A DNA stretch of 64,000 nt from CALWZE01 sp036644375 (lineage in GTDB: Bacteria; Bacillota; Clostridia; Oscillospirales; Ruminococcaceae), in assembly GCA_036644375.1 (NCBI GenBank), contig JAVXQD010000005.1, positions 1 to 64,000 on the forward strand. Reading direction: 5' to 3'. The position numbers and the translations under genes were made by a program. Each line of letters begins with the position of its first letter. Positions within the stretch are counted from its first letter, which is position 1. Positions 1-7,091 of this stretch are shown one piece after another. The notes under the pieces are model-generated. The model searched no databases and was not told where the DNA came from. It saw nothing but the letters and a program-made list of their open reading frames with translations.

Positions 1-2
1 AT

Positions 3-89
3 GCCAAGTCAAGAGGCGAAAGTTTAAATGCATTTGCAAATCGTGCTCTAAAGGAAACGCTTGCAAGAGACCAGAAAGAATCCGAGTAG
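3..89 (+). CDS. C-terminal end of a ribbon-helix-helix (Arc-like) small protein, cut by the window edge
   Basis: The frame running from base 3 to the TAG at 87-89 reads AKSRGESLNAFANRALKETL followed by a charged tail ARDQKESE. The pattern K-x-R-G-E-S-L-N-x-F-x-N-R-A-x-K-E-T is that of the second helix of short ribbon-helix-helix DNA-binding proteins, often antitoxins or element-encoded regulators in Clostridia. The N-terminal half lies outside the window, so its start and partner gene cannot be seen. It runs convergently toward the recombinase gene, with the 12-bp repeats between them. An alternative is an ordinary chromosomal hypothetical protein with a chance resemblance. Confidence 0.55.
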   Translation, partial: AKSRGESLNAFANRALKETLARDQKESE

Positions 90-97
90 CTTACATA

Positions 98-212
98 TTT
101 ACGTTCGTAACTCCTCAAAAAACATCAGTTACGAACGTAAAAATCACCTTATAAAGCCTTGTATACAGCCACTTTCGAGAATCTTACGTTCGTAAAAAAT
201 TTACGTTCGTAA
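98..212. repeat. Four copies of a 12-bp near-palindrome TTACGTTCGTAA
   Basis: Copies lie at 99-110, 129-140 (inverted, TTACGAACGTAA), 184-195 and 201-212. The first two form a perfect 14-bp inverted repeat (98-111 with 128-141) around a 16-base loop; the last two are direct, 5 bases apart. The array lies just past the 3' end of the recombinase gene. Short repeated sites next to an integrase often are arm- or core-type recombinase binding sites. No T-tract follows, so a simple terminator is unlikely. Binding-site function is inferred. Confidence 0.6.
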
Positions 213-227
213 GGTTCTCTTTTTACG

Positions 228-1175
228 TTATGCCAGCATGTAATTCCGCACGGTGACATCGCAACGCCAGTGCGATAAATGAAACACACTTACGGCCATC
301 AGCGCGGTTTTATCATAGGTAAGCGGTCTTTCTTTTTGTTTCGCTATTGCAGCACAATCGCCACGCAGCTTATAAATCCCTTGCATTTCATTTTGAAAAG
401 CCGCAAGTTCAGCAGGCCTACAACCGTTTTTGATATATTTCTTGTTGTATCTTACATAACGGTCAATCAGCTCCTGTTGCAGCCGCTGGCGACCTGCAGA
501 GGTGTCGCAGCGCTTCAAATATATCTCGTAGGCATTGCGCGCATTCGCACCGCGCATGGCGTGTAGGTCAATTTTGTTGTTCATTTCATCGGCGCTGAAC
601 ACCTTGCTTGTAGAACCATCAAAATATTTTCCTACAAAATCGACATCATCAGGTAAAATACGCTGCAACTGATATTTGCCGCCTTTGCCTTTTTTGACCT
701 CTACGCACCAATTACCGTTTTCATCCTGTTTAAAGTTTTCACCGGTCAAGCTTGCAATTTCGGCACGGCGAATCCCCACACGCTTTTGAAAAGCCACCAA
801 GCGAGCGTACTTCGGGTTGCTTTCCTCCCAAGCACCCTGCGCATTGCTGTCATTGTCGCGGCTTCTGGTAATGGCGGCAACCATGCGTTTGGGCTTATTA
901 ATCTCGCTCATAGGAATATTAAAAAATACGCATGGAAAGCTGATGTAGGTGTGAATTGTATCAGCGGACAGATTTTTTTGTGCAAGATAATCGGCATAAT
1001 CCTGCAAAATAGCTTGTGGATTTTCACGAATTTGGTTGGCTGTTTTTGCAGATATTTGAGTGTATGTGCAAAAACTTGAAGCAGAGTGGAGATAAGTTAT
1101 CTTGGTTTTGTTGTTTTTGTGGTTTTGCCTGATATACTGCTTCATTTCAAATAGAAGTCCTTTTGACTTTTTCAT
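228..1175 (-). CDS. Tyrosine recombinase / site-specific integrase
   Basis: About 315 residues. It should catalyse strand exchange for integration and excision of the surrounding element. An N-terminal SAM-like core-binding region is followed by the catalytic domain: box I arginine in GIRRAEIASLTGENF, a basic beta-hairpin segment (KKGKGGKYQL), an H-x-x-R motif in LHAMRGANARN, a late H in LSHWRCDVT, and a tyrosine in the last residues (RNYMLA). The extra segment between H-x-x-R and the C-terminal tyrosine resembles integrases of small clostridial elements. I chose the ATG at 1175, preceded by an AAAGG ribosome site; the longer reading lacks one. The tyrosine lies close to the C-terminus, so the protein looks intact. 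Confidence 0.8.
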   Translation of the reverse strand: MKKSKGLLFEMKQYIRQNHKNNKTKITYLHSASSFCTYTQISAKTANQIRENPQAILQDYADYLAQKNLSADTIHTYISFPCVFFNIPMSEINKPKRMVAAITRSRDNDSNAQGAWEESNPKYARLVAFQKRVGIRRAEIASLTGENFKQDENGNWCVEVKKGKGGKYQLQRILPDDVDFVGKYFDGSTSKVFSADEMNNKIDLHAMRGANARNAYEIYLKRCDTSAGRQRLQQELIDRYVRYNKKYIKNGCRPAELAAFQNEMQGIYKLRGDCAAIAKQKERPLTYDKTALMAVSVFHLSHWRCDVTVRNYMLA

Positions 1176-1466
1176 AAATAGAACCTTTCTACAAAACGGC
1201 ATAGCATACTCATGCGGTCTGTGCATTTTATTTGACAGTAGGTTGTCGGCCCCACCGAATGGCTCGGAGTTAAGATGTCACAGGCTTTTTTGACCAACGA
1301 AACTTTTTTGTTGGGGGAGCCACCCGCAATTCACCACATTCTTCGCTGTTTTTAGCGAGCGACATGTCGAATGTGTTGCCGGAAATAAAGGATTTGCTGC
1401 CGAGCAGCTTTGAAAACGAGAGCCGCCAAAGAGGAAAACAAATACAATTCTCAACTCTCAAGCTTC

Positions 1467-1506
1467 CTACGCTGGTTATTTTCTAAACAGAAAATAGCCA
1501 CGTAGG
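1467..1506. repeat. Imperfect inverted repeat (hairpin)
   Basis: The left arm CTACGCTGGTTATTTTCT pairs with the right arm AGAAAATAGCCACGTAG around a 4-base loop. It has no T-tract. It could be a structured RNA piece or an element-specific site; function unknown. Confidence 0.5.
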
Positions 1507-1590
1507 GTTTCGCTCCCTCACAAACCGCAGATTTTGTCTTGCATTGCACACATCAGTGCAAGCACCGGAAAGTGCATTACAAAACAAAAA

Positions 1591-1650
1591 CAGCCCTGCC
1601 CAATTTGAATGTCGCTACTTAAAAGTAGCCATCCAAATCGAGCAGAGCTG
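1591..1650. repeat. Long imperfect hairpin, about 28-base arms
   Basis: CAGCCCTGCCCAATTTGAAT..CTACTT at the left mirrors AAGTAGCCATCCAAAT..GCAGAGCTG at the right, with an almost absent loop. Such a long quasi-palindrome between genes of an element might be a transfer or replication structure, a strong bidirectional terminator, or a miniature repeat. Sequence alone does not decide. Confidence 0.55.
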
Positions 1651-1765
1651 TGCCTGTTTCGGTTTGTATTTTCGTGTTACAAAATTGATATATATTATCT
1701 TCTATACTCTATATTTATGTTATATTCATTTAGCTGAGATTTGTCAACAGCTTTGAATTTTTATT

Positions 1766-2026
1766 TTAGGTTATGAAGATAAGGTCATAGAAGTTCTTAT
1801 TCCAGCTGTTCAAAAACGGATACATCAAAAAATCTTTTAAGCTAATATCAAAACCATCACATATCTTTTTTATATTCACAATTGTTGGTGCCTTGCTCTT
1901 TCCGTTTATCATCGTGGAAATTGTCATGGGAGGCATTCCAGCCATAGTTGCAAGTGTATTGATTGCTATATTTTTTTCTTTGCATATATCCAAAATGCGC
2001 TCTGCTACAGTTTTTGTTACATTCAT
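1766..2026 (-). CDS. XRE-family helix-turn-helix regulator (small)
   Basis: 86 residues. The helix-turn-helix spans roughly residues 8-60: ILDICKEKNIAINTLATMAG, then PPMTISTMINGKSKAPTIVNIKKICDGFDI, the standard Cro/CI-type fold of small mobile-element repressors. The usual acidic tail of close relatives is replaced by LKDFLMYPFLNSWNKNFYDLIFIT, so the C-terminus looks divergent. The start has GGAGTTGGAGAA in front. It probably regulates the adjacent element genes; the target is unknown. Confidence 0.8.
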   Translation of the reverse strand: MNVTKTVAERILDICKEKNIAINTLATMAGMPPMTISTMINGKSKAPTIVNIKKICDGFDISLKDFLMYPFLNSWNKNFYDLIFIT

Positions 2027-2052
2027 TTCTCCAACTCCTACACATTATTTAA

Positions 2053-2315
2053 ATTGCACTAAACCGCCTACGGCGGTGGCATTGACCCGACTAAAACTTG
2101 CTGGTAAACTAACCTTACAATCAAAACCACGTGACCTTCAAAGAAAAACGGCTGGCAATACCAGTGGGGGTTAGCTTTGCTGTACCTAAATGCAATTCTT
2201 TATTTTTAGTCACCTTAGAAAACCATGTATTTTCAAGGCTTTTTTAATATCTCGTTATTTTGGTTTTTTGGAAAGTAGAAATATAACTTCCCCATATCCG
2301 GCGGTTAAGTGCAAT
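2053..2315. repeat. Short inverted repeat bracketing a 260-bp non-coding stretch
   Basis: ATTGCACTAAACCGCC at 2053-2068 is mirrored by GGCGGTTAAGTGCAAT at 2300-2315 with 15 of 16 positions matching. The left copy also forms a local palindrome ACCGCCtacGGCGGT (2063-2077). A closely related sequence GGCGGTTTAGTTCAAT recurs at 9774-9789. The stretch between has no gene. It may be a miniature repeat or element ends; no transposase or target duplication is visible. Confidence 0.35.
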
Positions 2316-2331
2316 GGTAGTTATCCAACGT

Positions 2332-2368
2332 CAGGCAGTTTGTGCAGTACGTACAGACTGCCTTTTTA
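2332..2368 (+). terminator. Hairpin with T-tract
   Basis: AGGCAGT (2333-2339) pairs with ACTGCCT (2357-2363), with GTACGTAC in the loop, followed by TTTTT on the plus strand. No plus-strand gene precedes it, so it may guard against transcription coming from the left. Confidence 0.45.
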
Positions 2369-2380
2369 AAAGAGTTAGCT

Positions 2381-2962
2381 TTATTTCAAATCTGCAGCGC
2401 CATTCGTTGAATAACCTTTATTTAGCTTATCTTCCAAAATAGCCTCCACTGTATCTTTGTTTGCCCAGAATGTACGTTTAGTAATGTGGTTGCCGTTTGT
2501 GAACTCAAAGGTATCTTCTCCATTTATAGCTTTAGGTCGAATATGAAAACCCAAATTACTTCCCGATTTTGGAAATTTAGATTCGTCTCCCTCTACGAAA
2601 GCTTCTAACGTTTGATTGAAAACTTGTTCCGCCTCCGTTTCATAGTTTGCGAAAGAAAAAGAATCAACATATCGTATTTTTTCTACAGTATTACTACTGC
2701 TTTTATCAACAATAAATACAGGATAAATTTTTTTAATCTCTTTCAAAAACAATGATTTTTCAAACGTAATCTCCATCAAGTTATCTGATGCAATCAGCTC
2801 ATTAAACGTCGAATTCGGAAATGGGAAGGCTTCTTTGCACTTATTATTATAGAGGCTAATCACCCTAAAATATGGAATTTGAATGTCTCTCGAAAGCAAA
2901 TAATGACTGATTTTTTTAGAAAATGCATAAGCACTTGTGTTCGACGAAAATTGCTCAACCAA
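2381..2962 (-). pseudogene. Displaced C-terminal part of the AIPR gene: Sau3AI-C-like domain
   Basis: This frame has no ribosome site and overlaps the AIPR frame by 103 bases. It is open upstream to about 3058, through an acidic linker (AKEIEPSAEASDAVSED). It is therefore best read as the 3' part of the same gene, thrown out of frame near 3021-3023 where one extra T on the given strand would give one 743-residue protein. Its last 33 aligned residues match the end of the Sau3AI-type endonuclease at 7092-8453 without gaps at 11 positions (H-x-R-P-x-A, D, E, G, K, F-W-x-N). Upstream segments with FPFPNSTFNELI and PVFIVDKSS also parallel the endonuclease. The catalytic D-x6-E-x-K is absent, so this should be a recognition or effector domain. 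Confidence 0.6.
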
Positions 2963-4611
2963 ACCTTGTAATACGTCTTCTGATACAGCATCTGAAGCCT
3001 CTGCAGATGGCTCGATTTCCTTTGCTCTCGGTGAAACAGCATGAGGGCAGTTAAATCATCTTTTTTAAATTCGCCAAGCCCTAAGTCGTGACCAGTTGCT
3101 AATAAATCTTTTTCAAATTCTTCGTATATCATTATCATTTTAGAATCATCAATATCAAATAACTCAGTAGAATAATTAAGTGTATAAGCACCAAAATAGT
3201 TTTTACCATAGCGGTAAATCGAATCTTGGGAGGCGTTGTGACTTGTCGACTCATATCGAATTTGTTTTGAATCCTCCCACCACTCATAAATGTCTAAAAG
3301 TTTCCCCAATTTTTCAATATATTGATGCGGGGATTGATTTAATGTCTCTAAAGCATCGATTAGAATAGGGTCTAACTTTTTCTTGCCCAAGTTCTTACTA
3401 TTTCCTGGCTTGTTATTGATTGTAAGCCAGTGTTTAGCAAAGTCTAAGACGCTAACACCGTATTCACCACTCCATGATTCACCCTCTTTAATGATTTTCA
3501 CGCGACTTTTATTGTTTTTAAGTATATTGTTTATATTTTCAACATTTGGCGAGTTGGCAAGTAAATCTTCTTGCAAAATAGGAATTTGAGTATTAAGTCC
3601 ATGAGTTATGGGACGAACATAACTAGAATCTCCAACAATAATAATCGTTTTAACAAATATGCCTCTTATGACGCTATCCAATAATTCTTTGGAGTTGAGA
3701 TTTGGTACGAGAGAAATAATATCACCCATTACATATCTCTTAATAGATTCAACTTCTGAAAAGAAATTAGTAAGAGTTTGTGCTCCATTAATTACACTTA
3801 CATTATTGGGGGTTAATCTCACCTTGTTTCTTGGAGTTTCAAAATCATCGATACCATAACAGAAAATCGTAACGCCGTTATGATAAAACCAAAAATTCTC
3901 TGATAGTAAGTTAGGCTCTTGAATCTCACGCGGGTTTACCCCTAGTATTTCAATGATTTGTTCATCATCTTTCTCTTCTATCATTGAACGTGATTTTAAA
4001 ACACTATATATAGCTCCGCAAAGGTATTCGCGAAATTTTGTTTTCAAGAGATCTCCAGTTTGATGCTTCTTTATCCCATAACGAACATTATTTACAAATA
4101 AATGCGCTCCAGTTACATTGAATAATTTCTTTAATTCAAAAAAAGAAATATTATACACACGACCACTCAGCTTCAAATCGCTAGAGTTGTTGCTATATTC
4201 TAAATAGTTTATCCCTTCGTCTTCAATTTCCAACTCTACGGAATTAGCACAGTCGGTGTAAATAGATATTTTCTTTTCATACCAGTCAGAAAAGTTTTTT
4301 CTATCCACGGCCTTTTTTTGTATGTCATAATACGCCCAATATGTGTTGCGCTCTTCTTCCCAGTTATTAAAAACAATAACCGGTTGAACATCTATATCTA
4401 AAGATTCCGTCACCGATACAATTGCATTGTAGTCAAAAATTGCACCCTTGTGAGAAGAATCGCATATTAGCATGACTTCATCGTTTAGTGTGTCTTTGTT
4501 TATAGTTTCTAACAGATATAAATTATTATAATTATCTAATGGTGTTGGCAAGCAATCAGAAATCAAGTTCTTTCTACTGATTAGGATTTCTAACCATTGA
4601 CTGTTATTCAT
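2860..4611 (-). CDS. AIPR-family phage-resistance protein, frameshifted near its C-terminal third
   Basis: The family name stands for abortive infection phage resistance; the biochemical activity is not established. Conserved AIPR patterns are visible: LFVNNVRYG (about residues 171-179), ENFWFYHNGVT (about 239-249) and VINGAQT (about 273-279). The start is the ATG at 4611 behind AAGGAGG, two bases after the stop of the FRG gene, so the two are translationally linked. From about 3023 onward the frame gives a non-natural tail (RKSSHLQRLQMLYQK...), while another frame continues as a sensible protein; see the entry at 2381. A lost A in an A-run would explain this, as a real mutation or an assembly error. 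Commonly found in defence islands, which fits its neighbours. Confidence 0.8.
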   Translation of the reverse strand: MNNSQWLEILISRKNLISDCLPTPLDNYNNLYLLETINKDTLNDEVMLICDSSHKGAIFDYNAIVSVTESLDIDVQPVIVFNNWEEERNTYWAYYDIQKKAVDRKNFSDWYEKKISIYTDCANSVELEIEDEGINYLEYSNNSSDLKLSGRVYNISFFELKKLFNVTGAHLFVNNVRYGIKKHQTGDLLKTKFREYLCGAIYSVLKSRSMIEEKDDEQIIEILGVNPREIQEPNLLSENFWFYHNGVTIFCYGIDDFETPRNKVRLTPNNVSVINGAQTLTNFFSEVESIKRYVMGDIISLVPNLNSKELLDSVIRGIFVKTIIIVGDSSYVRPITHGLNTQIPILQEDLLANSPNVENINNILKNNKSRVKIIKEGESWSGEYGVSVLDFAKHWLTINNKPGNSKNLGKKKLDPILIDALETLNQSPHQYIEKLGKLLDIYEWWEDSKQIRYESTSHNASQDSIYRYGKNYFGAYTLNYSTELFDIDDSKMIMIYEEFEKDLLATGHDLGLGEFKKDDLTALMLFHREQRKSSHLQRLQMLYQKTYYKVWLSNFRRTQVLMHFLKKSVIICFRETFKFHILG

Positions 4612-4613
4612 TT

Positions 4614-5585
4614 TCACCCCTCCTTATATCTAATCTCTAAAATCTGAAATCCTCTATCAATTCTTTTTAATAATTCTATACGTTTTTCATCAGACAGATT
4701 ATTTATGCTCAAAAATCTAACATAATTTCTTAAATCTGCTCGTTCTTTTCTAAGCAACCTTAAAGTTTCTTTCTTGTGACTAGTGGCCATATAAGCGTTG
4801 CAAAGTTTGAGCTCGTAATTAATTCTACCAAAGTAAGTATTAATTTCATCGTCAATAGATACGACTTTGTCGGAATAATCATGCAGCTCAAACTTACTCT
4901 TAACCACCTTTGCGATTTTCTCTTTCTCAGGGAAAATACTTGCTTCATTTATTAAAAACAGCATTTCCAAATCTTTCAGCAGTATCGCTTTGTCCTGTTC
5001 TTGTATAGATATTTTGCGGTAGTAACAATTGTTTATTGGTATAAAATCGGTTCCCGGGAAGAAGATAAACCCACCTTTTTGGGCCTTAATTCGATCATTG
5101 GAAAAGCTATGCGAAAAAACCTTGAAATTCCTAGAATACGGAATATGTTTTTTGCTAAGCATATTAGTATAAAAATCTTCAACATATTTTGAGTGAGGGG
5201 AATAATGCTCTGGAAATGCAAATACGAAAAGATATCCACTTCTCTCGATGTCAGAACACGCAAAATATAGCGCGACCAAAGCATTAAAGGAAATGTCTAA
5301 CATTCTACTTATAGCCGCATAATGCTGGGCCTCTATAGCTTTTTCAACGTTACTTGCCTCGCTTGAAACGATATTATAATCGCACAACAGTTCAAAAAGA
5401 TGATGTTCTTTGTGAACTTGTTTTGAATCTCTAAAAAGAGATGGCATTAATTGGGTAGCCCCATAATCACGAGACTCGCCTCTATATGCAAAAAGAAGTT
5501 TTGTGTCGAAATATTTATCATGCTGAGCCTGTAAGATAGCAATTTCATTTCTGATTTTTTCAACATAATCTGCAATACATTGCAT
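4614..5585 (-). CDS. FRG-domain protein, defence-associated
   Basis: 323 residues. The FRG domain covers roughly residues 30-240: LFAYRGESRDYG..LMPSLFR (32-52) and AQHYAAISRMLDISFNALVALYFAC (86-110). The latter matches the family pattern AQHYG-x-P-T-R-L-L-D-x-T-x-N-P-L-V-A-L-Y-F-A. The usual T-R-L-L is changed here to S-R-M-L. FRG domains occur in many defence loci; their biochemical role is not settled. The gene starts behind GAGGAGAGGG and runs straight into the AIPR gene, so the two form an operon. Its promoter is at 5661-5689. Confidence 0.8.
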   Translation of the reverse strand: MQCIADYVEKIRNEIAILQAQHDKYFDTKLLFAYRGESRDYGATQLMPSLFRDSKQVHKEHHLFELLCDYNIVSSEASNVEKAIEAQHYAAISRMLDISFNALVALYFACSDIERSGYLFVFAFPEHYSPHSKYVEDFYTNMLSKKHIPYSRNFKVFSHSFSNDRIKAQKGGFIFFPGTDFIPINNCYYRKISIQEQDKAILLKDLEMLFLINEASIFPEKEKIAKVVKSKFELHDYSDKVVSIDDEINTYFGRINYELKLCNAYMATSHKKETLRLLRKERADLRNYVRFLSINNLSDEKRIELLKRIDRGFQILEIRYKEG

Positions 5586-5660
5586 TCTTGTTACACCCTC
5601 TCCTCGGTCGTCGCATGATTCAACTATTTACACGTTGCGACAAATTGCTCCAGTGAATAT

Positions 5661-5689
5661 ATTATATATCAAATTTTACATAAACACAA
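5661..5689 (-). promoter_or_regulatory. Sigma-A-type promoter of the FRG-AIPR operon
   Basis: On the minus strand, TTGTGT (5684-5689) and TATAAT (5661-5666) are separated by 17 bases, about 80 bases upstream of the FRG start codon. Confidence 0.5.
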
Positions 5690-5704
5690 AGTAGTCATGG
5701 AATA

Positions 5705-5745
5705 AAAACAGCAGGGAGTGTATGTTCTCCCTGCTGTTTTTATTC
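5705..5745. terminator. Bidirectional terminator hairpin after the methylase gene
   Basis: AACAGCAGGGAG pairs with CTCCCTGCTGTT around an 8-base loop; A and T runs flank both sides. The stop codon of the methylase gene lies at its edge. Confidence 0.8.
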
Positions 5746-6936
5746 CATATCGATTATCTGTTCCAGCGTCTTCGCCATCCGCGTAACCATAGGGACAACA
5801 AGGGCATTGCCCATTACAAAATATCGGAACTTATGCGGCATACCAGTATTGGTCCAGCCATCCTCGAATCCTTGTATCCTTTCGGCTTCCACTGGAGTGA
5901 TAAGACGAAGCTCATTTGTCTGCGGGTCTCGAATAACATGGGTGCTTCTGTTGACGGACGATTCAGACGTCAGCATGGTGCGAGCTGGCAAGTTAATTGG
6001 GTCAGGAAATGCTATGCCACCTTCCGAAAAAATATATTCATGGCCATTTTGACTCGTGCGGTTAATTTTTTTTGGCCCTTTTAAATATACCCACTTTTGC
6101 AGATTGTCACCCAGATAATACTGCGCCGGCACATTCTGCTCTAACAAATTCTGAAGCGGAATTGATTCTTCGGTGATAGGAGTAATACGCGTAGTATACA
6201 CCTTGCCATCTTTCATATATCCAGCATTTTCAAAAGAGAACTGAAAGTTTTCAGAAAGCTCTGGAATGTCTTTATAATTAAGTGCTACACTTTTAATCTT
6301 CTCATTGCTTCGCAAAGGAAAAGTCTTGGCGAAAAAGCCTGTGGAGGCAATGATGTCCTGTGGAGTGCCAACTGTATTCTGGGCATATTTCGTAATGTTT
6401 TTATAGGCAAAGATAAAAATGCGCCGCCTGCGTTGCCCCGCACCATACTCGGCTGCATTGATGACTCTCCATTCAACGGAGTATCCTAAATCTGCCAAAC
6501 ACGCAAGCATGACACTAAAATCACGGCCTCGCTGTGAAGCGGGAGACTTCAACAATCGGTCCACATTCTCAAGCAACACAAAGGGACTTCGCTTTGCAAC
6601 AAGGATATCTCGAATTTGCCACCAAAGCACACCCTTTTTTCCTTCAATTCCGCTGCTGCCAGGCAAAGGTCTTGCCACTGAATAGTCCTGACAAGGAAAG
6701 CCCCCTACCAACAAATTGTGGTGGGGAATGGATTCTTTGGGTACGAGGGAAATGTCCATACCCGTGTATTCGTTTATATCTCCCCAATGTGCAACATAGC
6801 AACTATGTGCCCATTGTCTCACTTTATTTGGCTCCCATTGTGAAAACCATACCGTGTGCCAATCTGGGGAGGATTTTTCGAGTCCGAGTCTAAATCCACC
6901 AACTCCGGCGAATAACTCGCAGACTGTTTTTTCCAT
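5740..6936 (-). CDS. DNA (cytosine-5-)-methyltransferase of a Sau3AI-type R-M system
   Basis: 398 residues, usual length for a type II m5C methylase. Motifs in order: I FAGVGGF (9-15, AdoMet binding), IV GGFPCQ with the catalytic Cys82, VI LENVDR (122-127), VIII QRRRRIFIF (168-176), then a target-recognition region of roughly 100 residues, IX and X near the C-terminus (GNALVVPMV). It should protect host DNA by methylating cytosine in the sequence cut by the divergently encoded endonuclease; GATC is the expected target from that family, not proven here. The start has AGGAGGACC in front. The promoter I assign contains a GATC in its -35 box. Confidence 0.92.
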   Translation of the reverse strand: MEKTVCELFAGVGGFRLGLEKSSPDWHTVWFSQWEPNKVRQWAHSCYVAHWGDINEYTGMDISLVPKESIPHHNLLVGGFPCQDYSVARPLPGSSGIEGKKGVLWWQIRDILVAKRSPFVLLENVDRLLKSPASQRGRDFSVMLACLADLGYSVEWRVINAAEYGAGQRRRRIFIFAYKNITKYAQNTVGTPQDIIASTGFFAKTFPLRSNEKIKSVALNYKDIPELSENFQFSFENAGYMKDGKVYTTRITPITEESIPLQNLLEQNVPAQYYLGDNLQKWVYLKGPKKINRTSQNGHEYIFSEGGIAFPDPINLPARTMLTSESSVNRSTHVIRDPQTNELRLITPVEAERIQGFEDGWTNTGMPHKFRYFVMGNALVVPMVTRMAKTLEQIIDME

Positions 6937-6981
6937 TGAAAGGTCCTCCTACTTCTGAAAACGAGTGTTTTCTTGCTGTAT

Positions 6982-7028
6982 CAATTATACTATGTTACAA
7001 TTATACTAAATTCAACTACAAAGATCAA
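6982..7028 (-). promoter_or_regulatory. Methylase promoter with a GATC inside the -35 box and an 11-bp direct repeat
   Basis: On the minus strand TTGATC (7023-7028) and TATAAT (7000-7005) are 17 bases apart. A second TATAAT lies at 6984-6989 because the 11-mer CAATTATACTA is repeated at 6982-6992 and 6998-7008. GATC occurs at 7023-7026, inside the -35, and again at 7057-7060, ahead of the endonuclease gene. The arrangement would let methylation at GATC tune its own transcription; this is inference. Confidence 0.5.
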
Positions 7029-7091
7029 GAATTATTTTATCATATTGGGGACAAAAGATCAACAGTAAGTTTTACCTTTGGAGGTGCTTAA

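Larger units (their letters stand above)
1176..1765. other. Gene-free interval between recombinase and XRE gene with two large hairpins
   Basis: No convincing gene. The 63-codon frame at 1270-1461 (minus) has no ribosome site or family resemblance. The interval holds an imperfect hairpin at 1467-1506 (CTACGCTGGTTATTTTCT against AGAAAATAGCCACGTAG) and a larger one at 1591-1650. Confidence 0.5.

Noticed and set aside
98..212. CRISPR array
   Set aside because: Only four 12-bp repeats in mixed orientation and uneven spacing, and no cas genes.
1270..1461. 63-codon frame on the minus strand
   Set aside because: No ribosome site, no family resemblance and no conserved pattern; treated as non-coding.
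2381..2962. Separate gene downstream of AIPR
   Set aside because: No ribosome site, 103-base out-of-frame overlap, and its frame is open far upstream of the first ATG; better explained by a frameshift.
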